The position numbers were made by a program, and so were the translations under genes. Shown here piece by piece: positions 17,613 to 29,215 of a DNA stretch of 64,000 bases. Positions within the stretch are counted from its first letter, which is position 1; the number at the start of each line of letters is the position of its first letter. Under the pieces are notes generated by a model. The model saw only the letters and a list, made by a program, of their open reading frames with translations. It was not told the origin of the DNA and made no database searches. Source of the stretch: Amycolatopsis sp. FDAARGOS 1241 (GTDB lineage Bacteria > Actinomycetota > Actinomycetes > Mycobacteriales > Pseudonocardiaceae); NCBI RefSeq assembly GCF_016889705.1, contig NZ_CP069526.1, positions 4,030,001 through 4,094,000 of the forward strand, written 5' to 3'.

Positions 17613-18284
17613 CTAGATCAGCGCGCGGATCGCGGTTTCGAAGCCGGTCACGTGGTCGAGAGTGAGGTCGGCGGCCTTCTTGGCGTCGCCTTCGATGATC
17701 GCCGTGAGCAGGGGCAGGTGCTCGTTCACGTGGCCGGCCATGCCGCTGAGGCGGGGCAGGAACACGCACCAGATGCGGGTGGCGAGGTTGTCGTAGTGGA
17801 TGAGCGTGTCCTCCAGGAACGGGTTGTGCACGCACCGGTAGATGCCGCGGTGCAGCTCGAGGTCGGTGCGCAGCAGTTCGGTGTTGTCACCCGGGTGGGC
17901 CGGATCGCTTTCGGCGAGCTGCTCGCGCAGCACTGTAAGGCCGGCTCGGTCGGCTTCCGAAGCCCGCTGTGCGGCGGCCGCCGTCGCCATCGGCTCCAGC
18001 GTGCGGCGCACCTCGGAGATGTGCGCCAGATCGGAGATGTTGACGTCCGTGGCGAACGTGCCGCGGCGCGGGTAGGCGACGACGAGCCGCTCGGTTTCGA
18101 GGCGTTTGAGCGCCTCGCGCACGGGGGTGCGCCCCATGCCGAGCGTGTCGCCCAGCCAGTCCTCGTTGATCGGGTCGCCGGGCTTGATGTCCAGCATCAC
18201 GAGGCGGTCGCGGATGAACAGGTAGGCCTGCTCGGCGAGTGACGGGCCGCTGACGGGCATCGGGCTGTTGACCGGGGTGCTCAC
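17613..18284 (-). CDS. GntR/FadR-family regulator
   Basis: A 223-residue repressor-type regulator with an N-terminal winged HTH (EDWLGDTLGMGRTPVREALK, the GntR signature) and a C-terminal FCD helical domain with metal-ligand-like Asp/His residues (DLELHRGIYRCVHNP and a later HVNEHLPLL). It is encoded opposite to the sox operon, and its 3' end faces gbcA only 3 bases away. A TGATATATCA palindrome (18308-18317) lies 24 bases before its start, in the shared divergent promoter. I infer that it controls the sox/DMG operon in response to a methylated glycine. Confidence 0.87.
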   Translation of the reverse strand: MSTPVNSPMPVSGPSLAEQAYLFIRDRLVMLDIKPGDPINEDWLGDTLGMGRTPVREALKRLETERLVVAYPRRGTFATDVNISDLAHISEVRRTLEPMATAAAAQRASEADRAGLTVLREQLAESDPAHPGDNTELLRTDLELHRGIYRCVHNPFLEDTLIHYDNLATRIWCVFLPRLSGMAGHVNEHLPLLTAIIEGDAKKAADLTLDHVTGFETAIRALI

Positions 18285-18307
18285 CCGGCCTACTCTACAT
18301 CGACGAT

Positions 18308-18317
18308 TGATATATCA
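18308..18317. promoter_or_regulatory. TGATATATCA palindrome, candidate GntR operator
   Basis: A perfect 10-bp palindrome in the 72-base gap between the GntR gene and the sox operon. AT-rich sequence here contrasts with the GC-rich surroundings. FadR-type GntR proteins commonly bind such short palindromes in their own divergent promoters. Confidence 0.5.
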
Positions 18318-18356
18318 GAAGTCGACCAGTAAGCGCACGGACGGGAGCAGGCAGGA

Positions 18357-18584
18357 ATGACCGCGACGATCGGGCGAGCGGACGCCGAGCTCGGCCGCTC
18401 CCCGCTGGCCTTCGACCCGGACGTGGCCGCCGGCGTCGGGGCCGAGCTGCACCGGTGGGCCGCGACGATCGCGCTGAGCGCCGGCGAGAACTTCAGTGAC
18501 GACGTCACCGAAAAACGCCGCAGACGCGTGGCCAGGTTCACCGAACGGTTTCCGCTCCACCCCGGGTTGGAGGCCCCGCGATGA
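18357..18584 (+). CDS. small protein of unknown function, first gene of sox operon
   Basis: A 75-residue soluble protein with no signal peptide or membrane segment. It begins [20 protein letters not shown] and ends with a basic, helical-looking stretch ([19 protein letters not shown]). An AGGCAGG stretch sits just before the ATG, and the stop overlaps the soxB start as ATGA, so it is expressed with and coupled to sarcosine oxidase. I do not recognise the family. Its fixed position ahead of soxB suggests a role in assembly, cofactor attachment or C1 handling, but that is inference only. Confidence 0.7.
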   Translation: MTATIGRADAELGRSPLAFDPDVAAGVGAELHRWAATIALSAGENFSDDVTEKRRRRVARFTERFPLHPGLEAPR

Positions 18585-19804
18585 CCCGCGGCGCCGACCT
18601 GCCCGAGCACCCCGATTTCCTCTGGGACAACCCGGAACCGAAGCGCTCCTACGACGTCGTCGTGGTCGGTGGCGGCGGCCATGGCCTCGCGACCGCCTAC
18701 TACCTCGCCAAGGTCCACGGCATCACCGACGTCGCCGTGCTGGAGAAAGGCTGGCTCGCGGGCGGGAACATGGCCCGCAACACGACCATCATCCGGTCCA
18801 ACTACCTGTGGGACGAGAGCTCCGGCATCTACGAGCACTCGCTCAAGCTGTGGGAGGGCCTCGAGGAAGACCTCGGATACCCGATCCTCTTCAGCCAGCG
18901 GGGGGTGCTCAACCTCGCGCACAGCCTGCAGGACGTTCGGGACAGCGTCCGCCGGGTGGAAGCCAACAAACTCAACGGGATCGATGCCGAGTGGGTGGAT
19001 CCGGCCGGGGTGAAGGAACTCTGCCCGATCGTCGACACCTCACCCGACGTCCGCTACCCGGTGCTCGGCGCCACCTACCAGCCGCGCGCGGGGATCGCGA
19101 AGCACGACTACGTGGCGTGGGGCTTCGCGCGCGCGGCCGCCGCGCTGGGCGTGGACCTCATCCAGGACTGCGAGGTCACCGGGATCGAGACGACCGGCGG
19201 CCGCGTCACCGCGGTCCAGACCACGCGCGGGCGGATCGCCGCGGGCAAGGTCGCGCTGTGCGCCGCCGGGCACTCGTCCGTGGTCGCCGCGCTGGCCGGC
19301 TTCGACCTGCCGCTCGTGTCCCACCCGCTGCAGGCGCTCGTGTCGGAGCTGCTCGAACCCGTGCACCCGACCGTGGTCATGTCGAACGCCGTGCACGTCT
19401 ACGTTTCCCAGGCGCACAAGGGCGAGCTCGTGATGGGCGCCGGCATCGACTCCTACGCCGGCTACGGGCAGCGCGGGTCGTTCCACATCATCGAGGACCA
19501 GATGGCCGCCGCCCTCGAGCTGTTCCCGGTGTTCGCGCGGGCGCACCTGCTGCGCACGTGGGCGGGCATCGTCGACGTCACCCCGGACGCGTCGCCCATC
19601 GTCGGCCTCACGCCGGTGGAGAACCTCTACGTCAACTGCGGCTGGGGCACCGGCGGGTTCAAGGCCACGCCCGGTGTCGGGTTCTGCTTCGCCCACACCG
19701 TGGCGAAGGGCAAGCCGCACCCGTACGCCGAGCCGTTCACCCTCGATCGGTTCACCACCGGCGCCCTCGTCGACGAGCACGGCGCCGCCGCCGTCGCCCA
19801 CTAG
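18581..19804 (+). CDS. soxB: sarcosine oxidase beta subunit
   Basis: A 407-residue FAD/FMN subunit of heterotetrameric sarcosine oxidase, which oxidises sarcosine to glycine and passes the methyl group to tetrahydrofolate in the alpha subunit. The FAD fold is [20 protein letters not shown], followed by the glycine-rich [11 protein letters not shown] region. The motif [14 protein letters not shown] carries the His that binds FMN covalently in known SoxB. The C-terminus has the [20 protein letters not shown] signature. The ATG overlaps the stop of the 75-residue gene. The gene order soxB-soxD-soxA-soxG is the standard one. Confidence 0.95.
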   Translation: MTRGADLPEHPDFLWDNPEPKRSYDVVVVGGGGHGLATAYYLAKVHGITDVAVLEKGWLAGGNMARNTTIIRSNYLWDESSGIYEHSLKLWEGLEEDLGYPILFSQRGVLNLAHSLQDVRDSVRRVEANKLNGIDAEWVDPAGVKELCPIVDTSPDVRYPVLGATYQPRAGIAKHDYVAWGFARAAAALGVDLIQDCEVTGIETTGGRVTAVQTTRGRIAAGKVALCAAGHSSVVAALAGFDLPLVSHPLQALVSELLEPVHPTVVMSNAVHVYVSQAHKGELVMGAGIDSYAGYGQRGSFHIIEDQMAAALELFPVFARAHLLRTWAGIVDVTPDASPIVGLTPVENLYVNCGWGTGGFKATPGVGFCFAHTVAKGKPHPYAEPFTLDRFTTGALVDEHGAAAVAH

Positions 19805-19832
19805 CCCGCCCCAGACCCGAGGAGGCGTGACC

Positions 19833-20111
19833 GTGCAACTCATCCCGTGCCCGTGGTGCGGTCCCCGTGAGGAGACCGAGTTCCACTACGGCGGCCAGGC
19901 GCACGTCGCCTACCCGCAGGACCCGTCGGCGCTGACCGACGAGGAGTGGGCGAAGTTCCTGTTCTTCCGCGCCAACCCGAAGGGCGAGCTCGCGGAGCGC
20001 TGGACGCACAGCGCCGGCTGCCGGCGCTGGTTCAACGCCGTGCGCGACACGAGCACCCACGCCCTGCGCGCCGTTTACCGCCTCGACGAGTCGAGGCCGG
20101 TGATCCCGTGA
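19833..20111 (+). CDS. soxD: sarcosine oxidase delta subunit
   Basis: A 92-residue zinc-binding subunit. The zinc ligands of known SoxD are all present: CPWC near the N-terminus and His/Cys in THSAGCRRWFN. The middle has the conserved ALTDEEWAKFLFFRANPKG stretch. I chose the GTG at 19833, 8 bases after GAGGAG; the GTG at 19827 is too close to that site. The stop overlaps the soxA GTG by 4 bases. Confidence 0.93.
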   Translation: MQLIPCPWCGPREETEFHYGGQAHVAYPQDPSALTDEEWAKFLFFRANPKGELAERWTHSAGCRRWFNAVRDTSTHALRAVYRLDESRPVIP

Positions 20112-22777
20112 CCCGGCTGCGCGACCGGGGGCGCGTCGACCGCGCCGCCCCGCTCAAGTTCACCTTCGACGGCCGCGAGCTCACCGGCTTCCGCGGCGAC
20201 ACGCTGGCGTCGGCGCTGCTGGCGAACGGTATTCACCAGGTCGCGACGAGCATCGAGTACGGCCGCCCGCGGGGCGTCTTCGCGGCCGGCGTCGAGGACG
20301 CGACCGCGCTGGTGCAGGTGGAGAAACCCTTCCCCGAGCCGATGCTGTCGGCGACGACCGTCGAGCTGTTCGACGGCCTCGCGGCGCGCGGCCTGCCCGG
20401 TCGGGGCCGGCTGGCGAGCGAGCCCGACCCGGCCCGCTACGACACGAAGCACGTGCACTGCGACGTCCTCGTCGTCGGTGCCGGCCCAGCAGGACTCGCG
20501 GCCGCGCGCGAAGCCGAAGGCCGCGTGCTCCTGGTCGACGACCAGCCCGAACCCGGCGGTTCGCGGCTCGGCACCGGCGAACCGGTCGACCCGGTGCCCG
20601 ACGGCGTGCGGTACTTGTCGCGCACCACCGCGTTCGGCCTCTACGACGACGGGTTCGTGCTCGCGCTGGAACGCCGCACCGACCACCTCGGCACCACCCC
20701 GGTACGCATCTCACGCCAGCGGGTGTGGCGGATCCGCGCGAAGGAGATCGTGCTCGCGACCGGCGCGCACGAACGGCCGGTGGTGTTCCCCGGCAACGAC
20801 CGGCCCGGCATCCTGCTCGCCGGCGCCGCGCGCACGTACCTGCACCGCTACGGTGTGCTCGCCGGCCAGCGTGCGGTCGTGTTCACCACCAACGACAGCG
20901 CCTACGCCGCCGCCTTCGACCTCGCCGGCGCCGGCGCGGAGATCGCGGTGCTCGCCGACGCGCGGGAGACGGTTCCGGCACACCTGGCGGCTGCCGCGGC
21001 CGCGAGGGGCATCGAGGTCCGCCCCGGCCACGGCGTCATCGGCACCGCGGGTGGTGACCGCATCACGTCCGCCGTCGTCGCGGAACTCGGGGCCGCGCAA
21101 GGGGATCGCTTCGCGTGCGACCTGCTGCTCGTGTCCGGCGGCTGGAACCCGGCCGTGCACCTGTTCAGCCAGGCGTGCGGCGCGCTGCGCTTCGCCCCGC
21201 AGCTCGGCGCATACGTCCCGGACGGCGACCTCCCCCACGTGCGCGTCGTCGGCGCCGCCGCGGGCGAAGGCCTGCCGGAAGCCAAGATCCTCTGGCAGGT
21301 CCCGGCTCCGGAGTCCGCGGTGGACACCCGGTTCGTCGACCTGCAGCGCGACGCCACGGTGTCCGACGTCCTGCGCGCCACCGGCGCCGGCCTGCGGTCG
21401 CTGGAGCACGTGAAGCGCTACACGACCATCGGCACTGCCCACGACCAGGGCAAGACGTCAGGTCTGCTCGCCGCTGGGATCACGGCGGACGTCCTCGGCG
21501 CCGACCTCGCCACGCAGCGGCCCACGACCTACCGCCCGCCCTACACCTCCGTGCCGTTCGCCGCGCTCGCCGGCCGCAACCGCGGGGAGCTGCTCGACCC
21601 GGCGCGCGTGACGGCGCTGCACCCGTGGCACGTCGCGCACGGCGCGGAGCTCGAGAACGTCGGCCAGTGGAAGCGCCCGTGGTACTACCCACGGGCCGGC
21701 GAGGACCGGGAAACCGCTGTGCTGCGCGAATGCCGGGCCGCGCGCACCGGCGTCGCGCTCATGGACGGATCGACGCTCGGCAAGATCGACGTGCAGGGGC
21801 CGGACGCGCCGGCGTTCCTGGATCTGCTCTACCCGAACGTGATGAGCAGCCTCAAGGTCGGCCGTATCCGCTACGGCGTGCTGTGCGGTGTCGACGGCAT
21901 GGTGATCGACGACGGCACGGTGAGCCGCGTGGCCGAGGACCGCTTCCTCGTCACCACGACCACCGGCAACGCGGCCATGGTCCTCGAGTGGCTGGAGGAG
22001 TGGCTGCAGACCGAGTGGCCGCACCTGCGCGTCTTCGCCACTTCGGTGACCGAGCACTGGGCCACGATCCCGCTCGTCGGCCCGCGGTCGCGGGCGGTGC
22101 TCGCCAAAGTGGCGCCCGGCCTCGACGTGTCCAACGACGCGTTCGGGTTCATGACGTGGCGCGACACCGAGGTCGCCGGCCTCGCGGCCCGCGTGTGCCG
22201 GATCAGCTTCTCCGGTGAACTGGCCTACGAGATCAACGTGCCTTCCTGGTACGGGATCGCGCTGTGGGAAGCGCTGCTCGAGGCGGGCGCGGAGTACGGG
22301 ATCACCCCGTACGGCACCGAAACGATGCACGTCCTGCGCGCCGAGAAGGGCTACCCGATCATCGGCCAGGAGACCGACGCGACGGTGACCCCGCAGGACC
22401 TCGGCCTGAGCTGGGCGGTGTCGAAGAAGAAACCGGACTTCCTCGGCAAGCGCTCCTTCAGCCGGGCGGAGAACCTGCGGCCCGACCGCAAGCAGCTCGT
22501 GGGCCTTTTGCCCCAGGACCCCGCCGTGCTGCTGCCCGAAGGCTCGCAGCTCATCGAAACCGGCCACGTGCCCGAGCCGCCGGTACGGATGCTCGGCCAC
22601 GTCACGTCCAGCTACCGCAGCGCGGCGCTGGGCCGCACGTTCGCGCTCGCCCTCGTGCGCTCGGGGCGCGAACGCCTGGGCCAGACGCTGTACGTGCCGG
22701 TCGGCGACGCGGTCGTGCCGGTGACCGTGACCGACTCCGTGCTGTTCGACAAGGAGGGAAGCCGCCGTGACGGTTGA
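20108..22777 (+). CDS. soxA: sarcosine oxidase alpha subunit
   Basis: An 889-residue subunit with three parts: an N-terminal 2Fe-2S-ferredoxin-like fold without clusters (FTFDGRELTGFRGDTLASAL), an NAD-binding flavoprotein-like domain (DVLVVGAGPAGLAAAREAEG, later GNDRPGILLAGAARTYL), and a C-terminal aminomethyltransferase (GcvT-like) domain from about residue 500 (GVALMDGSTLGKIDVQGPDA) that binds tetrahydrofolate. It is shorter than typical SoxA (about 950-1000) because roughly 20 residues are missing between PEPGGSRLG and VRYLSRTTAFG and a few near the first Gly loop. It overlaps soxD and soxG. Confidence 0.93.
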   Translation: MTRLRDRGRVDRAAPLKFTFDGRELTGFRGDTLASALLANGIHQVATSIEYGRPRGVFAAGVEDATALVQVEKPFPEPMLSATTVELFDGLAARGLPGRGRLASEPDPARYDTKHVHCDVLVVGAGPAGLAAAREAEGRVLLVDDQPEPGGSRLGTGEPVDPVPDGVRYLSRTTAFGLYDDGFVLALERRTDHLGTTPVRISRQRVWRIRAKEIVLATGAHERPVVFPGNDRPGILLAGAARTYLHRYGVLAGQRAVVFTTNDSAYAAAFDLAGAGAEIAVLADARETVPAHLAAAAAARGIEVRPGHGVIGTAGGDRITSAVVAELGAAQGDRFACDLLLVSGGWNPAVHLFSQACGALRFAPQLGAYVPDGDLPHVRVVGAAAGEGLPEAKILWQVPAPESAVDTRFVDLQRDATVSDVLRATGAGLRSLEHVKRYTTIGTAHDQGKTSGLLAAGITADVLGADLATQRPTTYRPPYTSVPFAALAGRNRGELLDPARVTALHPWHVAHGAELENVGQWKRPWYYPRAGEDRETAVLRECRAARTGVALMDGSTLGKIDVQGPDAPAFLDLLYPNVMSSLKVGRIRYGVLCGVDGMVIDDGTVSRVAEDRFLVTTTTGNAAMVLEWLEEWLQTEWPHLRVFATSVTEHWATIPLVGPRSRAVLAKVAPGLDVSNDAFGFMTWRDTEVAGLAARVCRISFSGELAYEINVPSWYGIALWEALLEAGAEYGITPYGTETMHVLRAEKGYPIIGQETDATVTPQDLGLSWAVSKKKPDFLGKRSFSRAENLRPDRKQLVGLLPQDPAVLLPEGSQLIETGHVPEPPVRMLGHVTSSYRSAALGRTFALALVRSGRERLGQTLYVPVGDAVVPVTVTDSVLFDKEGSRRDG

Positions 22778-23347
22778 CGTGACCCGCCGTTCATCGCTGG
22801 CGGACCAGGCGGCGCTGTTCGCTTCGCTCGGGCCGGAGCTCCTCGTCCAGGAGCGGCCGTTCCTGGCTCAGCTCACCGTGCGCGTGCGCGAAGGGCACGA
22901 GGGCGTCGGTGCCGCGCTGGGCGTGCCCTTGCCCGTGCGGCCCTGCACGTTCACGTCCGGCGCGGGCCCCTTCGGCGCGGTCGACGTGCTGTGGCTGGGC
23001 CCGGACGAGTGGCTCGTGCTGGGCGGGCCCGGCGTCGCCGAGCCGGCGGAAACGGCGTTGCGCCAGGCGATCGACCTCGGAGCCGTGACCGACACGTCGG
23101 CGCAGCGCACCACGGTGCAGCTCGCCGGCCGGGCGGTGCGCGACGTGCTCGCCCACGGCTGCGCGATCGACCTGGACCCCGCCGTGTCGCCGCCCGGGAC
23201 GTGCGTGCAGACGCTGCTGGGCCGCACCGGCATCGTCCTGCTCGTGCGCGAACGCGACGAATTCACCGTGCTCGTACGCCCGTCCTTCGCGCCGTACTTC
23301 GCGGCGTGGCTCGCCGACGCGGCGGCCGAGTACACCGAGGAGCAACC

Positions 23348-23363
<16 letters not shown>
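22767..23363 (+). CDS. soxG: sarcosine oxidase gamma subunit
   Basis: A 198-residue subunit, the usual length. The conserved core LWLGPDEWLVLGGPGV and the AVTDTSAQRTTVQLAGRAVR and SPPGTCVQTLLGRTGIVLLV segments match SoxG, which has a GcvT-like fold and stabilises the alpha subunit. The GTG start lies inside soxA (11-base overlap), and the gene overlaps purU by 16 bases at its end. The GGAGGGAAG sequence inside soxA is its ribosome-binding site. Confidence 0.93.
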
Positions 23364-26658
<3,295 letters not shown>

Positions 26659-26671
26659 AGGGAGTGCGGTC

Positions 26672-27155
26672 GTGCGCGACCAGTTCCTGAAGTCCCGCGC
26701 CGCGCCCCGGGGCTTCGGCGCCGGCGGGCGGGACGGTGGCCGCGCCGGCCCTGGCCCAGGCGGCGGCACTGCTCGCGCGCACGGGTGACGGCGCGTCGGG
26801 GGGCTGGCTGCGCGGGCTGCGGCTCGCGGAGCGGGACGCGCCGGCGGCGCGGCGGGAGCCGGTGAGGCCGTAGCGACGTGCCTGCCTTCGGTGGAGGTGA
26901 TCACCGCGGCGGGTGGTCTGCTGACACCGGCCGAGCGGCGGCCGGCCCGGGGTGGGGCGTCGCTGGACCTCGCGGCCGCGGTGGAGGCGGTGCGCTCGGC
27001 GGTGGTACAGGCCGGGTGGCGATTGAGGCGCGGCTGGCCGGGTTCCGGGCGACGAATTCCCGGCTCTGCCGGCGGCCGTCGCCTCGGTGGCCGGGCTCGT
27101 CGAGCGGGCCTCGGCGATCAAGGAGGCGGTGCGCCGCCAGGCGGCAGTGGCCTAA
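26672..27155 (+). pseudogene. cyclodeaminase/methenyl-THF cyclohydrolase-like gene, frameshifted
   Basis: Right after the DMG oxidase, a GTG opens VRDQFLKS, and the rest of a small FTCD-C-type protein follows in other frames. One frame reads VAAPALAQAAALLARTGDGA and a stretch ending RLAERDAPAARREPV; another gives SVEVITAAGGLLTPAERR and SLDLAAAVEAVRSAVVQAG; then EARLAG, and the C-terminus LVERASAIKEAVRRQAA and stop. At least three frame changes and an internal stop are present. The length (484 bases) and order fit a methenyl-THF cyclohydrolase of the cyclodeaminase fold, which would convert methenyl-THF to 10-formyl-THF for PurU. The family call is from motif memory. Confidence 0.6.
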
Positions 27156-27233
27156 CTAACTAACTGGTTGGTTGACGGATGGGCCGGATCGGTGTCTGAT
27201 GGAGTGCGTAGGAACGAACTCCGGAAGGCACTC

Positions 27234-28070
27234 ATGACCAAGACCTGGCTCATCACCGGCAGCTCCCGCGGCTTCGGCCGGGAGCTGGCCCGGGCGGTCC
27301 TCCAGAACGGGAACCGGCTCGTCGCCACCGCTCGCAACCCGGAACAGCTCGCTGATCTCGTCGCCGAGTTCGGCGACCGCGTACGCGCGATCGCCCTCGA
27401 CGTCACCGATCCGGCGGCGGCCCGCGCGGCCGTGCAAGCGGCGGTCGACGCGTTCGGCAAGCTCGACGTCGTCGTCAACAACGCCGGCTACGCGAACTCC
27501 GCTCCCATCGAAGAGATGCCCGACGACGACTTCCGCGCCCAGATCGACGCGAACTTCTACGGCGTCGTCAACATCACCAAGGCCGCGTTGCCGGTCCTGC
27601 GTGCCCAGCGTTCGGGGCACGTCGTGCAGTTCTCCTCCATCGGCGGCCGCGTCGGCGGTTCGCCCGGGATGGGCGCGTACCAGGCCGCGAAGTTCGCGGT
27701 CGAGGGCTTCTCGGAGGTGCTGGCCAACGAGGTGGCCCCCTTCGGGGTGAAGGTGCTCATCATCGAGCCCGGTGCCTTCCGCACCGACTGGGCCGGCTCG
27801 TCCATGCGCGTCGACGCGGTCGGGGCCGACTACGAACAGTCCGTCGGCGCGATGAACCGTCGCCGGGAAGACTCCGCCACCTGGCCCGGCGACCCGGCTC
27901 GCGCCGCCAAGATCATCCTCGACGTCGTCGACCACGACGACCCGCCCCGCCGCCTCATCCTCGGCGCCGCTGCCGTCGAGCTGGCCGCCCGCTCGTCCGC
28001 CGAACGCGCCGCGGAAGCCGAGAAGTGGGCCGACGTGAGCCGCTCGGCCGACTTCCCGCCCGGGGAGTGA
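27234..28070 (+). CDS. short-chain dehydrogenase/reductase
   Basis: A 278-residue classical SDR. The cofactor motif is TGSSRGFG (TGxxxGxG), with Arg after beta2 (ATARNPEQL) suggesting NADP. NNAG is followed by the active site Ser in VVQFSSIGGRVGG and the YxxxK pair in YQAAKFAVEGFSE. The ATG at 27234 follows GGAAGG. The leader carries TAACTAACTAACTGGTTGG (27153-27171), an imperfect inverted repeat in which the arms differ by transitions; it may be a TetR-type operator, but no regulator is adjacent. It is outside the betaine operon by strand spacing, and its substrate is unknown. Confidence 0.9.
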   Translation: MTKTWLITGSSRGFGRELARAVLQNGNRLVATARNPEQLADLVAEFGDRVRAIALDVTDPAAARAAVQAAVDAFGKLDVVVNNAGYANSAPIEEMPDDDFRAQIDANFYGVVNITKAALPVLRAQRSGHVVQFSSIGGRVGGSPGMGAYQAAKFAVEGFSEVLANEVAPFGVKVLIIEPGAFRTDWAGSSMRVDAVGADYEQSVGAMNRRREDSATWPGDPARAAKIILDVVDHDDPPRRLILGAAAVELAARSSAERAAEAEKWADVSRSADFPPGE

Positions 28071-28150
28071 CGTCGTCGGCTCGCCGCATCCGCAGCGCCT
28101 CGGCGGGGCGCTAGCATCGGCCGCATGTGCGAACGTGCCGGGCTGCCCCG

Positions 28151-29167
28151 GTGAGGGCCTTCGTGATCACCGGTCCCGGAGAAGCCACGGTGGCCGAGGT
28201 ACCGGAGCCGACGGCGGGGATCGGCGAGGTCGTGGTGGCCGTGGAGCGCGCGGGGGTGTGCGGCACCGACTTCGAGTTCTTCACCGGGGAGATGCACTAC
28301 CTCGCCGACGGCCAGGCGCGGTACCCGATGCGCATCGGAAACGAGTGGTGCGGCACGGTCGTCGAGACGGGCGAGGGCGTGCACCCGGCGTGGGCCGGCC
28401 GGCGGGTCGCCGGCGACACGATGCTCGGGTGCGGCCACTGCCGCCGCTGCCGCGGCGGGCACCAGCACGTGTGCGCCGACCGACAGGAGGTCGGGATCCG
28501 CGGCGGGCGGGCCGGAGCGCTGGCGGAGAAGATCGCCGTGCCGGTGACGTCGCTGCACGAGCTGCCGGCGAACGTCGACGCGGTGGCCGGGGCGCTCGTG
28601 GAACCTGGCGGGAACGCGCTGCGGGCGGCGTGGGCCGCGCTGGGCGAGCAGTCCGGGACGAACGCCGGCACGCGCGTCGCCGTCTACGGGCCCGGGACGA
28701 TCGGGCTGCTCACCGCGATGTTCCTGCGGGCCGCGAGCGCCGAGGTCTACCTGGTCGGCGTCACGGAAGAGTCGATCGCCTTCGCGCGGCATCTCGGCTT
28801 CGCCGCCGCGGCCGAGCCGCCCGGGCCACCGGTCGACGCGGTCGTCGACGCGACGAGCGACCGGGCCGTCCCGGCGGCCGCGCTCGGCCTCGTCGAACCG
28901 TCCGGCCGCATCGTCTACATCGGACTCGCGGGTGAGCCGAGCACCGTCGACACCCGGCAGCTGGCGTTGAAGGACGTCACGGCGGTCGGGATCCTCAGCG
29001 CGTCACCCGGTCTCGAAGCGGTCATCGACAGCTACGCGGAAGGCGACGTCGACCCGCGGCCGATCGTCGCGGCGACCGTGGGTCTCGACGGGGTGGCCGA
29101 CGTCCTCGCCGGCCGCCGCCCGCCCGGTGCCGGCCCGAAGATCCTGGTGGACCCGAACCGGTCGTGA
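28151..29167 (+). CDS. zinc-type alcohol dehydrogenase family protein
   Basis: A 338-residue medium-chain dehydrogenase. The GroES-like domain has the first zinc ligand Cys (GVCGTDFEFF) and the structural zinc loop (LGCGHCRRCRGGHQHVC, four cysteines). The usual GHE motif is GNE here (IGNEWCGTV), so the catalytic-zinc His is replaced by Asn; a Glu (ALVEPGGNALRAA) follows. The Rossmann fold is VAVYGPGTIGLLTAMFLRA. The GTG at 28151 was chosen because the upstream codons lack protein character. It is not clearly linked to its neighbours. A strong bidirectional hairpin separates it from the GH3 gene. Confidence 0.85.
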   Translation: MRAFVITGPGEATVAEVPEPTAGIGEVVVAVERAGVCGTDFEFFTGEMHYLADGQARYPMRIGNEWCGTVVETGEGVHPAWAGRRVAGDTMLGCGHCRRCRGGHQHVCADRQEVGIRGGRAGALAEKIAVPVTSLHELPANVDAVAGALVEPGGNALRAAWAALGEQSGTNAGTRVAVYGPGTIGLLTAMFLRAASAEVYLVGVTEESIAFARHLGFAAAAEPPGPPVDAVVDATSDRAVPAAALGLVEPSGRIVYIGLAGEPSTVDTRQLALKDVTAVGILSASPGLEAVIDSYAEGDVDPRPIVAATVGLDGVADVLAGRRPPGAGPKILVDPNRS

Positions 29168-29170
29168 AGG

Positions 29171-29213
29171 CCGGTCCGTGGGCACGGGTCGGGGGACCGT
29201 GCCCACGGACCGG
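29171..29213. terminator. bidirectional terminator hairpin
   Basis: A 17-bp perfect stem (CCGGTCCGTGGGCACGG and its complement) with a 9-base loop fills the gap between two convergent genes, 3 bases from each stop. There is no T-tract. It should stop transcription from both sides. Confidence 0.85.
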
Positions 29214-29215
29214 GG

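Noticed and set aside
27152..27177. TAACTAACTAACTGGTTGGTTG as a strong operator
   Set aside because: The arms match at only about 6 of 9 positions and no regulator gene is adjacent; kept only as a remark under the SDR gene.
28073..28150. Earlier start for the zinc-type dehydrogenase at 28127
   Set aside because: The added residues include no strand of the fold, while the GTG at 28151 begins directly with the first beta strand.
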